Below, piece after piece: positions 7,501-13,739 of a stretch of DNA of 64,000 nt; the first letter of the stretch is position 1; every line of letters begins with the position of its first letter. Source of the stretch: Bacteroidota bacterium (lineage in GTDB: Bacteria; Bacteroidota; Bacteroidia; Chitinophagales; Saprospiraceae); assembly GCA_029572935.1 (NCBI GenBank), contig JAKQHM010000052.1, positions 62,001 through 126,000 of the forward strand, read 5' to 3'. The position numbers were made by a program, and so were the translations under genes. Under the pieces are notes generated by a model. That model did not search any database and was not told the DNA's origin. It saw only the letters and a list, made by a program, of their open reading frames with translations.

Positions 7501-8038
7501 AAGTATTGTTCTGGGCTCTTCATCGCATCCATACGTCATGAGTTTGGTCAATGGGAACAGCTTGATTTTTTCATTCAACAACATCATGCTTCCGGATTCA
7601 CACGTCAACCCGATCCAATCCAATGGTTTTTTTAAATATAAAATTAAACCCAGGAAGCAATTGCCCAGGAACATCCAATTGCAGAATAGGGCTTCTATCT
7701 ATTTTGACTACAATGATCCGGTGGAGACCAATACAGAATTGCATACCATCGGTCTTCCTTTGGTTTCATCTGACACTGATATCACACCCACCGAGGATAT
7801 TGCATTTTTTTTAAGTCCCAATCCTGTTTTTGATTTTGTCAGATTACACTTTACTGGAGTCGATAGAGGTATATCCAGGTTTGAGATCAGGGATTTATGG
7901 GGCCGTAGAGCAAAGTGGGTCTGGTATGATGCAAATAGCCATATAGTGGACATTCGGAATTGTCCGGTGGGAATCTATTTTGTTTACCTTGAAATGGAAG
8001 ATGGGCGTCGTTTATGTCAGAAACTTGTGAAACAATAA
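4523..8038 (+). CDS. Large BNR/Asp-box repeat protein with T9SS sorting domain
   Basis: The ORF opens at 4493, but the ATG at 4523 gives the better signal peptide (MNLKIPLLLCSISFC...), for about 1171 residues. The first ~600 residues carry many Asp-box motifs of the sialidase/sortilin-like type (STDEGESW, STDNGDSW, SEDRGQSW, SMDYGNQW), expected to form a beta-propeller. Next comes a region resembling SdrD-B-like beta-sandwich modules. Around residues 960-1080 is a DUF11/DUF7619-like domain (LEYTIRFQNTGTDTAF). The last ~75 residues (LSPNPVFDFVRLHF ... QKLVKQ) form a T9SS type A sorting domain. It is therefore probably an exported, surface-attached or released protein. No catalytic residues are recognised, and the binding target is unknown. 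Confidence 0.85.
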   Translation: MNLKIPLLLCSISFCSWHHISSQSQTKDRMSEIPGSTAGRFYEGKDRVLYNYTSDCTKSWVYKSTDEGESWDPIVNISFPKESEFNLSSDGTLFTKNHNEAYYSTDNGDSWTPFQTSNWSSYKYLSGSSVDNIFVLVGSAVYRSTSQGANWTKVINNVNGTKMIFYQDPSTQFLYICSENEIFQSKNLGMNWNSLFKDRFSGVEMPRMISGANNRIYLAGHDYIWVLSNQGTLRTKTNLVKSSQRMVHLCQTDSGRLIAFEFSSNYYSDNEGGSWKEYNNSSGLVLNQLFHSSFGVLFGTADHNSAIYRSEDRGQSWQISTKGIQGSMVMDILHLTKDRYFVMNENGYYLTEDGGRNYILIHQLKSRYYLNAYSKYKLMCVLGDHFFYADGNEIYRYHIVNGQKKLIYTITQSGFNGMACNASNQMLFFSTRSNLYRSSDLGDRWFKLRTPVTVESMGQPIITNEALVINIGPSIYRSMDYGNQWTRTGDFPDFVDVLHSPYPSMIYFVQRDSLGYTDLFQSFDAGLSWLKSDISNPLPNREEFAVWINNQGDLFLKGFGGEVYRSFDMGQSFALYHDIGENETGIFVGDDQRLYVKGNCFFYRLAEPTSDRKIAKGILFKDDDQNCNQEPTESAQSGVQIRVSDANFTRFLYSNPVGEFYFEPPAGDFELEASNISKYQNSCILKLNGASLDFTKTIELGLQELKKCSEPEVDLSIPLLRRCFESTIYLRYGNKGTDIAKKAEVELILDPYLVFVRSSHSNIQVNGDTVRFILGDLPRDFYDRLEITVKVSCTAQLGQKHCIEARIGSDEGCISESSAIIKTSASCMGDSVLLTISNLSSVATSSLRSWKLLELDQNSIQTIASGFFKLKGFENKSFSILASEREQLFSAEQEESYPYNKVSQTPVSNCLNHPGFRNSIDEDEPFYDLECRTNVGSYDPNDITGLPHGLGPDKRIEDQQELEYTIRFQNTGTDTAFHVAIVNDLRTTNLDPGSIVLGSSSHPYVMSLVNGNSLIFSFNNIMLPDSHVNPIQSNGFFKYKIKPRKQLPRNIQLQNRASIYFDYNDPVETNTELHTIGLPLVSSDTDITPTEDIAFFLSPNPVFDFVRLHFTGVDRGISRFEIRDLWGRRAKWVWYDANSHIVDIRNCPVGIYFVYLEMEDGRRLCQKLVKQ

Positions 8039-8212
8039 AATCAACTCTTAAATGGAAAAGCTCTATTCATTGCACCATTATGAAAAATTTCAGGTTTTAC
8101 CTATTCGTTTGTTTTGAAATTGCTATTAGACGTCAATGTATTTTTTAGGTTCCGGGTTCTTATTTGAATTCATTTTCGATGTAGTGCTGAGAATATATAA
8201 GAGTGAAGGAAA

Positions 8213-8277
8213 GGCACAAGTCGTCCCGCCAAGGCAGGACAGGAAGGCTTGAGACAATGGATGATGGAATGATATAA
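8213..8277 (+). repeat. CCCGCC palindromic repeat, copy 8
   Basis: Core CCCGCC AA GGCAGG (one arm mutated) and tail GGCTTGAGACAATGGATGATGG, the second spacer type. The next copy follows at 65 bp. Confidence 0.85.
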
Positions 8278-8326
8278 GGCACAAGTCGTCCCGCCAAGGC
8301 GAGACAGGAAGACTTGCGCCAACAGA
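8278..8326 (+). repeat. CCCGCC palindromic repeat, copy 9
   Basis: Core CCCGCC AA GGCGAG, tail GACTTGCGCCAACAG. Same orientation as all other copies. Confidence 0.85.
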
Positions 8327-8374
8327 GTATATTAGTTTTAATACATTCAATTGTGCGAATTAATAATTAAGAAT

Positions 8375-9319
8375 ATGCGAAGTGGATTACTTATAATTTT
8401 TGGGATATGTTTTTATTTTGAAAATTCATTTTGTCAGGTAAAAGATTATGAAGGCAATGTTTATGATACCGTACAAATTGGTAACCAAACCTGGTTAAAC
8501 CGTAATATCAGATCCAAGTTTTATTCAGACGGAAATCCGATTAAAAACTCAGATTATAAATGCGTAAACGGTGATTGTCTTAACAGTGATACCTTTGGAC
8601 TGCTGTACAATTTTTCAGGGCTCACAAAAAATGAAAATACAAAAAGAATACAAGGTATATGTCCAACGGGATATCTTATTCCGACACCTAGTGAATGGCA
8701 TCAACTTATGTTAACTCTAAATGCAGATACTACCTGGCTTTGGAAAGGAGCTTACAATTATGTTTCGAATAAAGTTATCTCCCGTTCATACGGGGGTTCA
8801 AATTCTTCGGGTTTGAATATTGTTCCTTCTGGAGTCTTTGCCCTTGGAAATTATTATAATTTTGGTAGAGGCGAGTTTTATAAATTAGTTGAATCAACAT
8901 TAATCAAAGGTATTACAATTTTTTTTGATGGATCTACTAATGGGACTATCAGAATTGATACTTTTCTGTCTCAAGAAATTGCTAGATCAAGTGAGCAATA
9001 TCTGCCTTGCAGATGTATTAAGTATTCAGGCTCAACCTCGGTAACAAATCCAAATAACAAATTACAATTTAACATTTTTCCCAACCCTTCTTTAGATGGT
9101 AGCATAACATTGGAAGCAGACAAAGAACTAATTGAAAGTAATTTTGAAATACAAATATTTTCCGATTTAGGAGTTATGATCTATCGAATACAAGTCCCAT
9201 TTTCAAAAAGTATTAAATTATTACTACCTGGAGGGGTATATTATCTGAAGGTCATGGATGGACACCATAATCCGAATTTAATAGAGACCAGGAAAATTGT
9301 AGTATTGGATTACAGGTAA
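8375..9319 (+). CDS. FISUMP-domain secreted protein with T9SS sorting domain
   Basis: The longest ORF begins at a TTG (8351). The ATG at 8375 starts a signal peptide (MRSGLLIIFGICFYFENSFCQ) and gives 314 residues. The mature part opens with DYEGNVYDTVQIGNQTWL and continues with CPTGYLIPTPSEWHQL, the hallmarks of the Fibrobacter succinogenes major paralogous (FISUMP) domain. The last ~80 residues (LQFNIFPNPSLDGSITLE ... RKIVVLDYR) are a T9SS type A sorting domain, so the protein should be exported across the outer membrane. Its 3' end and following 112 bp are duplicated at 3744-3898. The binding function is unknown. Confidence 0.85.
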   Translation: MRSGLLIIFGICFYFENSFCQVKDYEGNVYDTVQIGNQTWLNRNIRSKFYSDGNPIKNSDYKCVNGDCLNSDTFGLLYNFSGLTKNENTKRIQGICPTGYLIPTPSEWHQLMLTLNADTTWLWKGAYNYVSNKVISRSYGGSNSSGLNIVPSGVFALGNYYNFGRGEFYKLVESTLIKGITIFFDGSTNGTIRIDTFLSQEIARSSEQYLPCRCIKYSGSTSVTNPNNKLQFNIFPNPSLDGSITLEADKELIESNFEIQIFSDLGVMIYRIQVPFSKSIKLLLPGGVYYLKVMDGHHNPNLIETRKIVVLDYR

Positions 9320-9393
9320 TATATGCTTGGAGATCGGTATTCAAATTTTAGCTCAATTAAGATACTTGCGTCTACATCAATTATAGTATAGGT

Positions 9394-9434
9394 ACAAGAC
9401 ATCCCACCAAGGCGAGACAGGAAGACTTGCGTCG
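9394..9434 (+). repeat. CCCGCC palindromic repeat, copy 10
   Basis: Degenerate core CCCACC AA GGCGAG, tail GAAGACTTGCGTCG. It is part of the 155-bp block duplicated at 3744-3898. Confidence 0.8.
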
Positions 9435-9531
9435 GCAAGTCAACAGAAGCTGATTGTTCAGTACCTTGCATTAACAAAGCAATAACATAACATTGACAAT
9501 TTATTGATTTTTATTTTTTTTTGCGTTGATG

Positions 9532-9539
9532 TAAATTTG
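9532..9539 (+). promoter_or_regulatory. Possible -7 promoter box TAAATTTG
   Basis: It matches TAnnTTTG, but no TTTG is correctly spaced upstream (a TTG at 9504-9506 is 25 nt away). If used, the downstream lipoprotein gene would have a leader of roughly 135 nt. Confidence 0.35.
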
Positions 9540-9683
9540 TCTGACTGAAAAGTTGATCAAGGCCTGAACACCAAATCAGTGGGTGAATATTCAAATGCCT
9601 GCTTGAATCATTTAAGCGACAGCCATCGAACACACCCCGAAATACAAGGTAGGTGGTTACACTTAACTTTTTAAATCTTTATT

Positions 9684-10214
9684 ATGAAATCCATCTATTT
9701 TTTTATAGGCGTTTTAATTACTTATTTTATTTTATCTTGTCAGCCAGAAAATTCTGACGTTTTAACAGTTGGGAAATTTTCAAATGAATTGAATCCGCGA
9801 AGCAGCCTAAATGTAATATGGGATATTTGCAAGCCTTGTAGCGAATCAGATGCATCGTTTAGGGTTACACAATCAGGATCAAGTAATTCTTTAGAATTTA
9901 CTCCTTCTTGCGGAACACCTTCTTGTGTAGATGATGGTAGTGGTACTCTTTGTGCTCAGGCCAGGGTGGTTATTACTATTAGTGGCAGCACATTGGATTG
10001 GAATCCTTCCACCTGCACATTGAATTTACCAAGTGGTATCAAATATTTTATCAGGCAATACTCTGGCGGCACGTGCCAAACACATGGATTTGATTGGAGC
10101 GACTCAACTTGCACATCATCTCCGATGGGCAATATTTACATAAAATCACAGGTGTATCCCTCATGTACTCCATATGTGTCCAACAATACTTGTATTGATG
10201 TTGTTCCAAAATAG
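9684..10214 (+). CDS. Small cysteine-rich lipoprotein, function unknown
   Basis: The protein has 176 residues. The N-terminus (MKSIYFFIGVLITYFILSC) is a clear lipoprotein signal with the lipobox ILSC at residues 16-19. The mature part holds about ten cysteines in pairs or short spacings (CKPC, CGTPSC, CSES/CTLN), which suggests disulphide bonds in the periplasm or on the surface. There is no recognised domain and no T9SS domain. It lies upstream of the delta-60 repeat protein on the same strand and may be co-expressed with it. Confidence 0.75.
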   Translation: MKSIYFFIGVLITYFILSCQPENSDVLTVGKFSNELNPRSSLNVIWDICKPCSESDASFRVTQSGSSNSLEFTPSCGTPSCVDDGSGTLCAQARVVITISGSTLDWNPSTCTLNLPSGIKYFIRQYSGGTCQTHGFDWSDSTCTSSPMGNIYIKSQVYPSCTPYVSNNTCIDVVPK

Positions 10215-10285
10215 CAGAATTTTCATGTTTGGATTCATTCATGGATTCAGGTATATTTGTCATTCTTAGTAAAATATCTATACAT

Positions 10286-11809
10286 ATGTCTATTGCAAGG
10301 AATTGGTCTGCAGTTATCATCTTGTGGCTGAATATTTTTTATTGGGCAAGTGCTCAAAGAACGGTGATCGATTCAAGTTTTGCCGATTTTGGATGGTTAC
10401 ATACGACGCTCAGGCAAACTTATGAAGTGAATACCATCCTGAATTCCAAACAAGACATAGTGGTGGTAACAGGTGACAAACTTCAATTTTTCGACCCTAC
10501 AGGGAATTCTTTAAATCTAGGATCTTATCCTAATCCTTTGAATTGGACCGGATCAGAGGGGATTTATTTAATGTACGGCGCAAGTTTATCGGAGGATAGT
10601 TTTCTATTGCTTAAATATTCATCGTCAATTCCCAGATCTGTCTATGAAAAAGTATCTGTAAGAAGGATTCATACATCCAGTTTATCGGATTCCAGTTTCT
10701 TTGACAAAGGAAAACTTGTTATTGGTGATGAATATATATATTCATACACAGGAAATATTTGCAATAATACAAAGGATGGTGATAGTTTCATTGTTCCTAA
10801 ACTTTTAAAGGGAAGTCAAAAAGAAATTTTGGAATTTGTCAGGGTAAATAATCTAAATGATATTATCAGGCACGAATTGGATGTGACTGAATGGTGCCCG
10901 AATGGCGATGATTTAACATATTTTCATGTTTCCAATATTCACTATCATCCCGATGATCATTTTTATGCCGTGGTGAGTTATGAATGTTTTGATTCTCTGG
11001 GAAGTTATTTATTGAGATTTAATAATGATATGTCCTTGGACAGTAGTTTTGGAATGCTTGGATATTATAATTTGGGTAGGACTGCTAGATTAAATAATGA
11101 AGCTATTTTGATAGAACAGATTGTTTCTGATAAAGATGGCTATTTGTATATGATATATAACGACAATTTAAATAAGCGGATTTTAATTGAAAAAAGAGAT
11201 CAGAAAGGTTTATTGGTCGATGAATTCGGAGATCGTGGAGTGTTAGTCATTTCCGGATATTTATTTAAAATGTATCATAATTGGATGAACACTGCATATA
11301 ATGGAAGTTCTAACCAGTTATACTTCTTTGCTTATGATTTCATTAAAAACACTTCGAGACTTTTCGTGATCAACACGGATGGAACGATGGATAAGGAGTA
11401 TGATAAATCAGGTGGATTTTCAATTGAGGGGATAGTTAAAAATTTAAGCTTAATGTCTGGTGATTGTTATCTTGTCACAGGATCTAAGCACAGTCAATCT
11501 CCAAATACTTTTTATTTAGTAAAATATTGCAATAGACTTGTTTCAGATGTAGATGAGACCAAGAATGATATGGTAGATCCCTATATTTTACATAAGAATG
11601 GTGAACTCATCATAAAAGACTTTGGTGATGACTTGCAAACCATTGAATTGTACAATTTAATCGGACAGAAATTAAGTAGTTTTCCAATAACAGCTAATCA
11701 ATCTGAAATTATTTTAAGTTATCATGAAATGACAGCAGGAGCTTATATTTTGTCATTTAAGTATAAAGATGGTAAAATTATTTGTAAAAAAGTCATGGAC
11801 CCTAGGTAG
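10286..11809 (+). CDS. Delta-60 repeat secreted protein with T9SS sorting domain
   Basis: The ORF opens at a TTG (10229). The ATG at 10286 leads straight into a signal peptide (MSIARNWSAVIILWLNIFYWASAQ), giving about 507 residues. Segments such as VIDSSFADFGWL, LDSSFGMLGYYNLG and FGDRGVLVISG resemble delta-60 repeats, which fold as propeller blades. The last ~80 residues (DLQTIELYNLIGQKLSSF ... GAYILSFKYKDGKIICKK) form a T9SS type A sorting domain. A near-match to a -7 box (CATGTTTG, 10224-10231) overlaps the TTG, which supports the later start. Its role on the surface is unknown. Confidence 0.8.
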   Translation: MSIARNWSAVIILWLNIFYWASAQRTVIDSSFADFGWLHTTLRQTYEVNTILNSKQDIVVVTGDKLQFFDPTGNSLNLGSYPNPLNWTGSEGIYLMYGASLSEDSFLLLKYSSSIPRSVYEKVSVRRIHTSSLSDSSFFDKGKLVIGDEYIYSYTGNICNNTKDGDSFIVPKLLKGSQKEILEFVRVNNLNDIIRHELDVTEWCPNGDDLTYFHVSNIHYHPDDHFYAVVSYECFDSLGSYLLRFNNDMSLDSSFGMLGYYNLGRTARLNNEAILIEQIVSDKDGYLYMIYNDNLNKRILIEKRDQKGLLVDEFGDRGVLVISGYLFKMYHNWMNTAYNGSSNQLYFFAYDFIKNTSRLFVINTDGTMDKEYDKSGGFSIEGIVKNLSLMSGDCYLVTGSKHSQSPNTFYLVKYCNRLVSDVDETKNDMVDPYILHKNGELIIKDFGDDLQTIELYNLIGQKLSSFPITANQSEIILSYHEMTAGAYILSFKYKDGKIICKKVMDPR

Positions 11810-11872
11810 ACTTTTTTGCAAGAATTTGTCAGGATAATTTTACTTGAATGTAGGTTTAAATAACAAAATAAA

Positions 11873-11938
11873 GTAACAAATCATCCCGTCAAGGCGGGAC
11901 AGGAAGACTTGCGGCAATAAAAGGAATGGAAAAGGAAA
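11873..11938 (+). repeat. CCCGCC palindromic repeat, copy 11 (66-bp unit)
   Basis: Core CCCGTC AA GGCGGG followed by GACTTGCGGCAATAAAAGGAATGGAAAAGG, the same spacer as copies 3 and 4. Copy 12 follows at exactly 66 bp. Confidence 0.9.
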
Positions 11939-11989
11939 GGCACAAGTCGTCCCGCCTCGGCGGGACAGGAAGACTTGCGCCAACAGGGG
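11939..11989 (+). repeat. CCCGCC palindromic repeat, copy 12
   Basis: GGCACAAGTCGTCCCGCC TC GGCGGGACAGG, tail GACTTGCGCCAACAGGGG. It is the last copy in the window and lies between the convergent delta-60 gene and cobB, at the border of the accessory region. Confidence 0.9.
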
Positions 11990-12007
11990 GGAAATATTCC
12001 TATGTAG

Positions 12008-12700
12008 TTATTCCAATTCCTCCATCAGCCGATGCACTCCTTCGGATGCACTTGCTGACCAGACTTTCAGGTTTTTCATTTGGCTCAGTTCAAAGTTGAC
12101 CTGAGGGTTCTTGTCTATGTAATACACCGGGATCCCTGCCGGGGCGTAAGCCATCAGACCGGCTGCCGGGTAAACCTGAAGGGAAGTGCCCACGATCACC
12201 AGGATATCCGCCTGTGAGCAGATGAGAGCGGCCTGTGGGAGGAGGGGTACTTCCTCGCCAAACCAGACGATGTGGGGACGCAGCTGACTGCCCAGTGGAC
12301 AGAGGTCTCCCTGATTCAGGTCCTGCCTCCAGTCCATGACCAGTGAAGGATCCCGGGTGCTCCTCACCTTGAGCAGCTCACCATGCAGGTGGAGTACCTG
12401 CGTGCTTCCTCCTCTTTCGTGCAGGTCATCCACATTTTGGGTGACCACCGAGACCTCAAAATTTTCCTCTAATTGAGCAATCCCGGTATGCGCGGGATTG
12501 GGCTTTACTTCCAGGAGTTGCCTGCGCCGCTGGTTGTAAAAATCCAATACCAGGGCAGGATTTTTCTTCCACCCCTGCGGGGATGCCACCTCCATCACGT
12601 CGTGTCCTTCCCAAAGTCCGTCCGCATCCCGGAAGGTCCTGATGCCGCTCTCTGCGCTGATGCCTGCTCCGCTGAGTATGACTATTTTCTTCCGTTTCAT
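12008..12700 (-). CDS. cobB: Sirtuin NAD-dependent protein deacylase
   Basis: The 230-residue protein removes acyl groups from protein lysines using NAD. GAGISAESGIRTFR (residues 11-24) binds NAD, TQNVDDLHERGG and HLHGE follow with the catalytic His near 106, and VGTSLQVYPAAG closes the Rossmann fold. Tyr55 and Arg58 (YNQR) match the Y-x-x-R pair of class III sirtuins, which predicts desuccinylase or demalonylase activity. The usual zinc-binding cysteines are absent: between LLKVRS and LRPHIVWFGE only one Cys remains. It overlaps the aroE stop by 4 nt, so the two genes are translationally coupled. Confidence 0.93.
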   Translation of the reverse strand: MKRKKIVILSGAGISAESGIRTFRDADGLWEGHDVMEVASPQGWKKNPALVLDFYNQRRRQLLEVKPNPAHTGIAQLEENFEVSVVTQNVDDLHERGGSTQVLHLHGELLKVRSTRDPSLVMDWRQDLNQGDLCPLGSQLRPHIVWFGEEVPLLPQAALICSQADILVIVGTSLQVYPAAGLMAYAPAGIPVYYIDKNPQVNFELSQMKNLKVWSASASEGVHRLMEELE

Positions 12701-13476
12701 GGGATCATTATTTTCGAAAGCTGTTCTTCATAGACTTTAATTCCCTCGATCCAGATGAGTTCGCTGAGGTCAGCCTGGATCTGCAGCATCCGGAGTCCGT
12801 TGTGGATCCGGGCACCTCTCTCTTCTGCTTTCCTTAAAAATCCGGTTTTTTCCGGATTGTAGATCAAATCGTAGGCCAAGCATCCTTCATTCAGCCGCCC
12901 GTAGGGAATATCCGGCCAAATGCCAATTTCCGGATACTGGCCCAGGGGACTGGTGTTGATGACGAGTCTGGTCCGGTCCGGCCAGCTTCGGTCTAAATTC
13001 CGATAGTTCAAAGGCCCACCTCTGGAAACGGTCCTGTATGGGATGGCCAGTCTTTGCAAGGCCCAGCGAACGGCCGCCGCCGCACCTCCGGACCCCAGAA
13101 CGAGGGCCTCAAAGTCCCGTTCGGCGGGCAAAAAGTCGAGGAGGGTCATCAGAAAAGCAGGCGCGTCCGTGTTAAATCCCAACCATCCCCTTTCTGAACG
13201 CAGGATGCAGTTGACCGCTTTGATTTCCTGGGCAATGGGATCCAGCCTGTCCACCAGGGCAGCCACATCCTGCTTGTACGGGATCGTGACGTTGAATCCA
13301 CGGTGGTCCCCGTGGTCATCCAGAAATTTCTTCAGTTCTCCCGCCAATGCAATCTCGTACAATTCGTATTGCCTGTCCTGAATACCTGCTGCTTTCCATT
13401 TATTTTCAAAATATCTCTTTGAAAATGAATGATTTAGTGTTTTTCCAAGCAAACCAAATTTCATTATTTGTTCCAT
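12697..13476 (-). CDS. aroE: Shikimate dehydrogenase
   Basis: The 259-residue protein reduces 3-dehydroshikimate to shikimate with NADPH in aromatic amino acid synthesis. Seen motifs are GLLGKTLNHSFS (shikimate binding), FNVTIPYKQDV with the catalytic Lys, AVNCI, FNTDAPAF, the NADP-binding GSGGAAAAV, and NTSPLGQYP. An ATG four codons in (13464) is an alternative start, and MKFGLLGK would then be the N-terminus. Divergent from prc and first gene of an aroE-cobB pair (4-nt overlap). Confidence 0.93.
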   Translation of the reverse strand: MEQIMKFGLLGKTLNHSFSKRYFENKWKAAGIQDRQYELYEIALAGELKKFLDDHGDHRGFNVTIPYKQDVAALVDRLDPIAQEIKAVNCILRSERGWLGFNTDAPAFLMTLLDFLPAERDFEALVLGSGGAAAAVRWALQRLAIPYRTVSRGGPLNYRNLDRSWPDRTRLVINTSPLGQYPEIGIWPDIPYGRLNEGCLAYDLIYNPEKTGFLRKAEERGARIHNGLRMLQIQADLSELIWIEGIKVYEEQLSKIMIP

Positions 13477-13613
13477 GATTGATCGGTATGGGCGGCTGCG
13501 GGGTTGATAAAATTAGGTTGGGGAAACAATGGGCTTTGTCGATGGGTCAGTGCCGCATGTCGAAAATAAAAGCAATTTCATTACGAAATTCTTCGTAGAT
13601 AAATTCTTCCTTG

Positions 13614-13621
13614 TAATTTTG
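13614..13621 (+). promoter_or_regulatory. Possible -7 promoter box TAATTTTG for prc
   Basis: It matches TAnnTTTG. A weak -33 candidate (TTCG, 13592-13595) lies 18 nt upstream. The distance to the prc ATG is 118 nt, longer than usual here. Confidence 0.4.
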
Positions 13622-13739
13622 TGTCATCTACTCAACATTTGGCGCTTCTGTTCCATTAATAGTTAAACTTATCAAAAAGCCCTTGTTTCTGATAATGACC
13701 GGAACGCGCCGGGTGTTCAAGAGAAGACCGAATTAAAAA

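Larger units (their letters stand above)
8039..8374. other. Intergenic region with two palindromic repeat copies
   Basis: The gap between the BNR-repeat gene and the FISUMP gene contains CCCGCC repeat copies 8 and 9 at 65-bp spacing and otherwise AT-rich sequence. The - strand ORF here (8126-8350) is a translation of the repeats. No clear promoter box lies close to the downstream ATG. Confidence 0.85.
9320..9683. other. Intergenic region: repeat copy and long leader
   Basis: The first ~115 bp are the block shared with 3787-3898 and include repeat copy 10. A -7 promoter box lies at 9532-9539. The ~140 nt between that box and the next ATG hold no gene and no obvious strong hairpin. Confidence 0.8.

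Noticed and set aside
1-12000. Genomic island or prophage by integration
   Set aside because: The region is AT-rich and repeat-laden, but no integrase, transposase, tRNA or attachment-site repeat is visible, so horizontal transfer is not shown.
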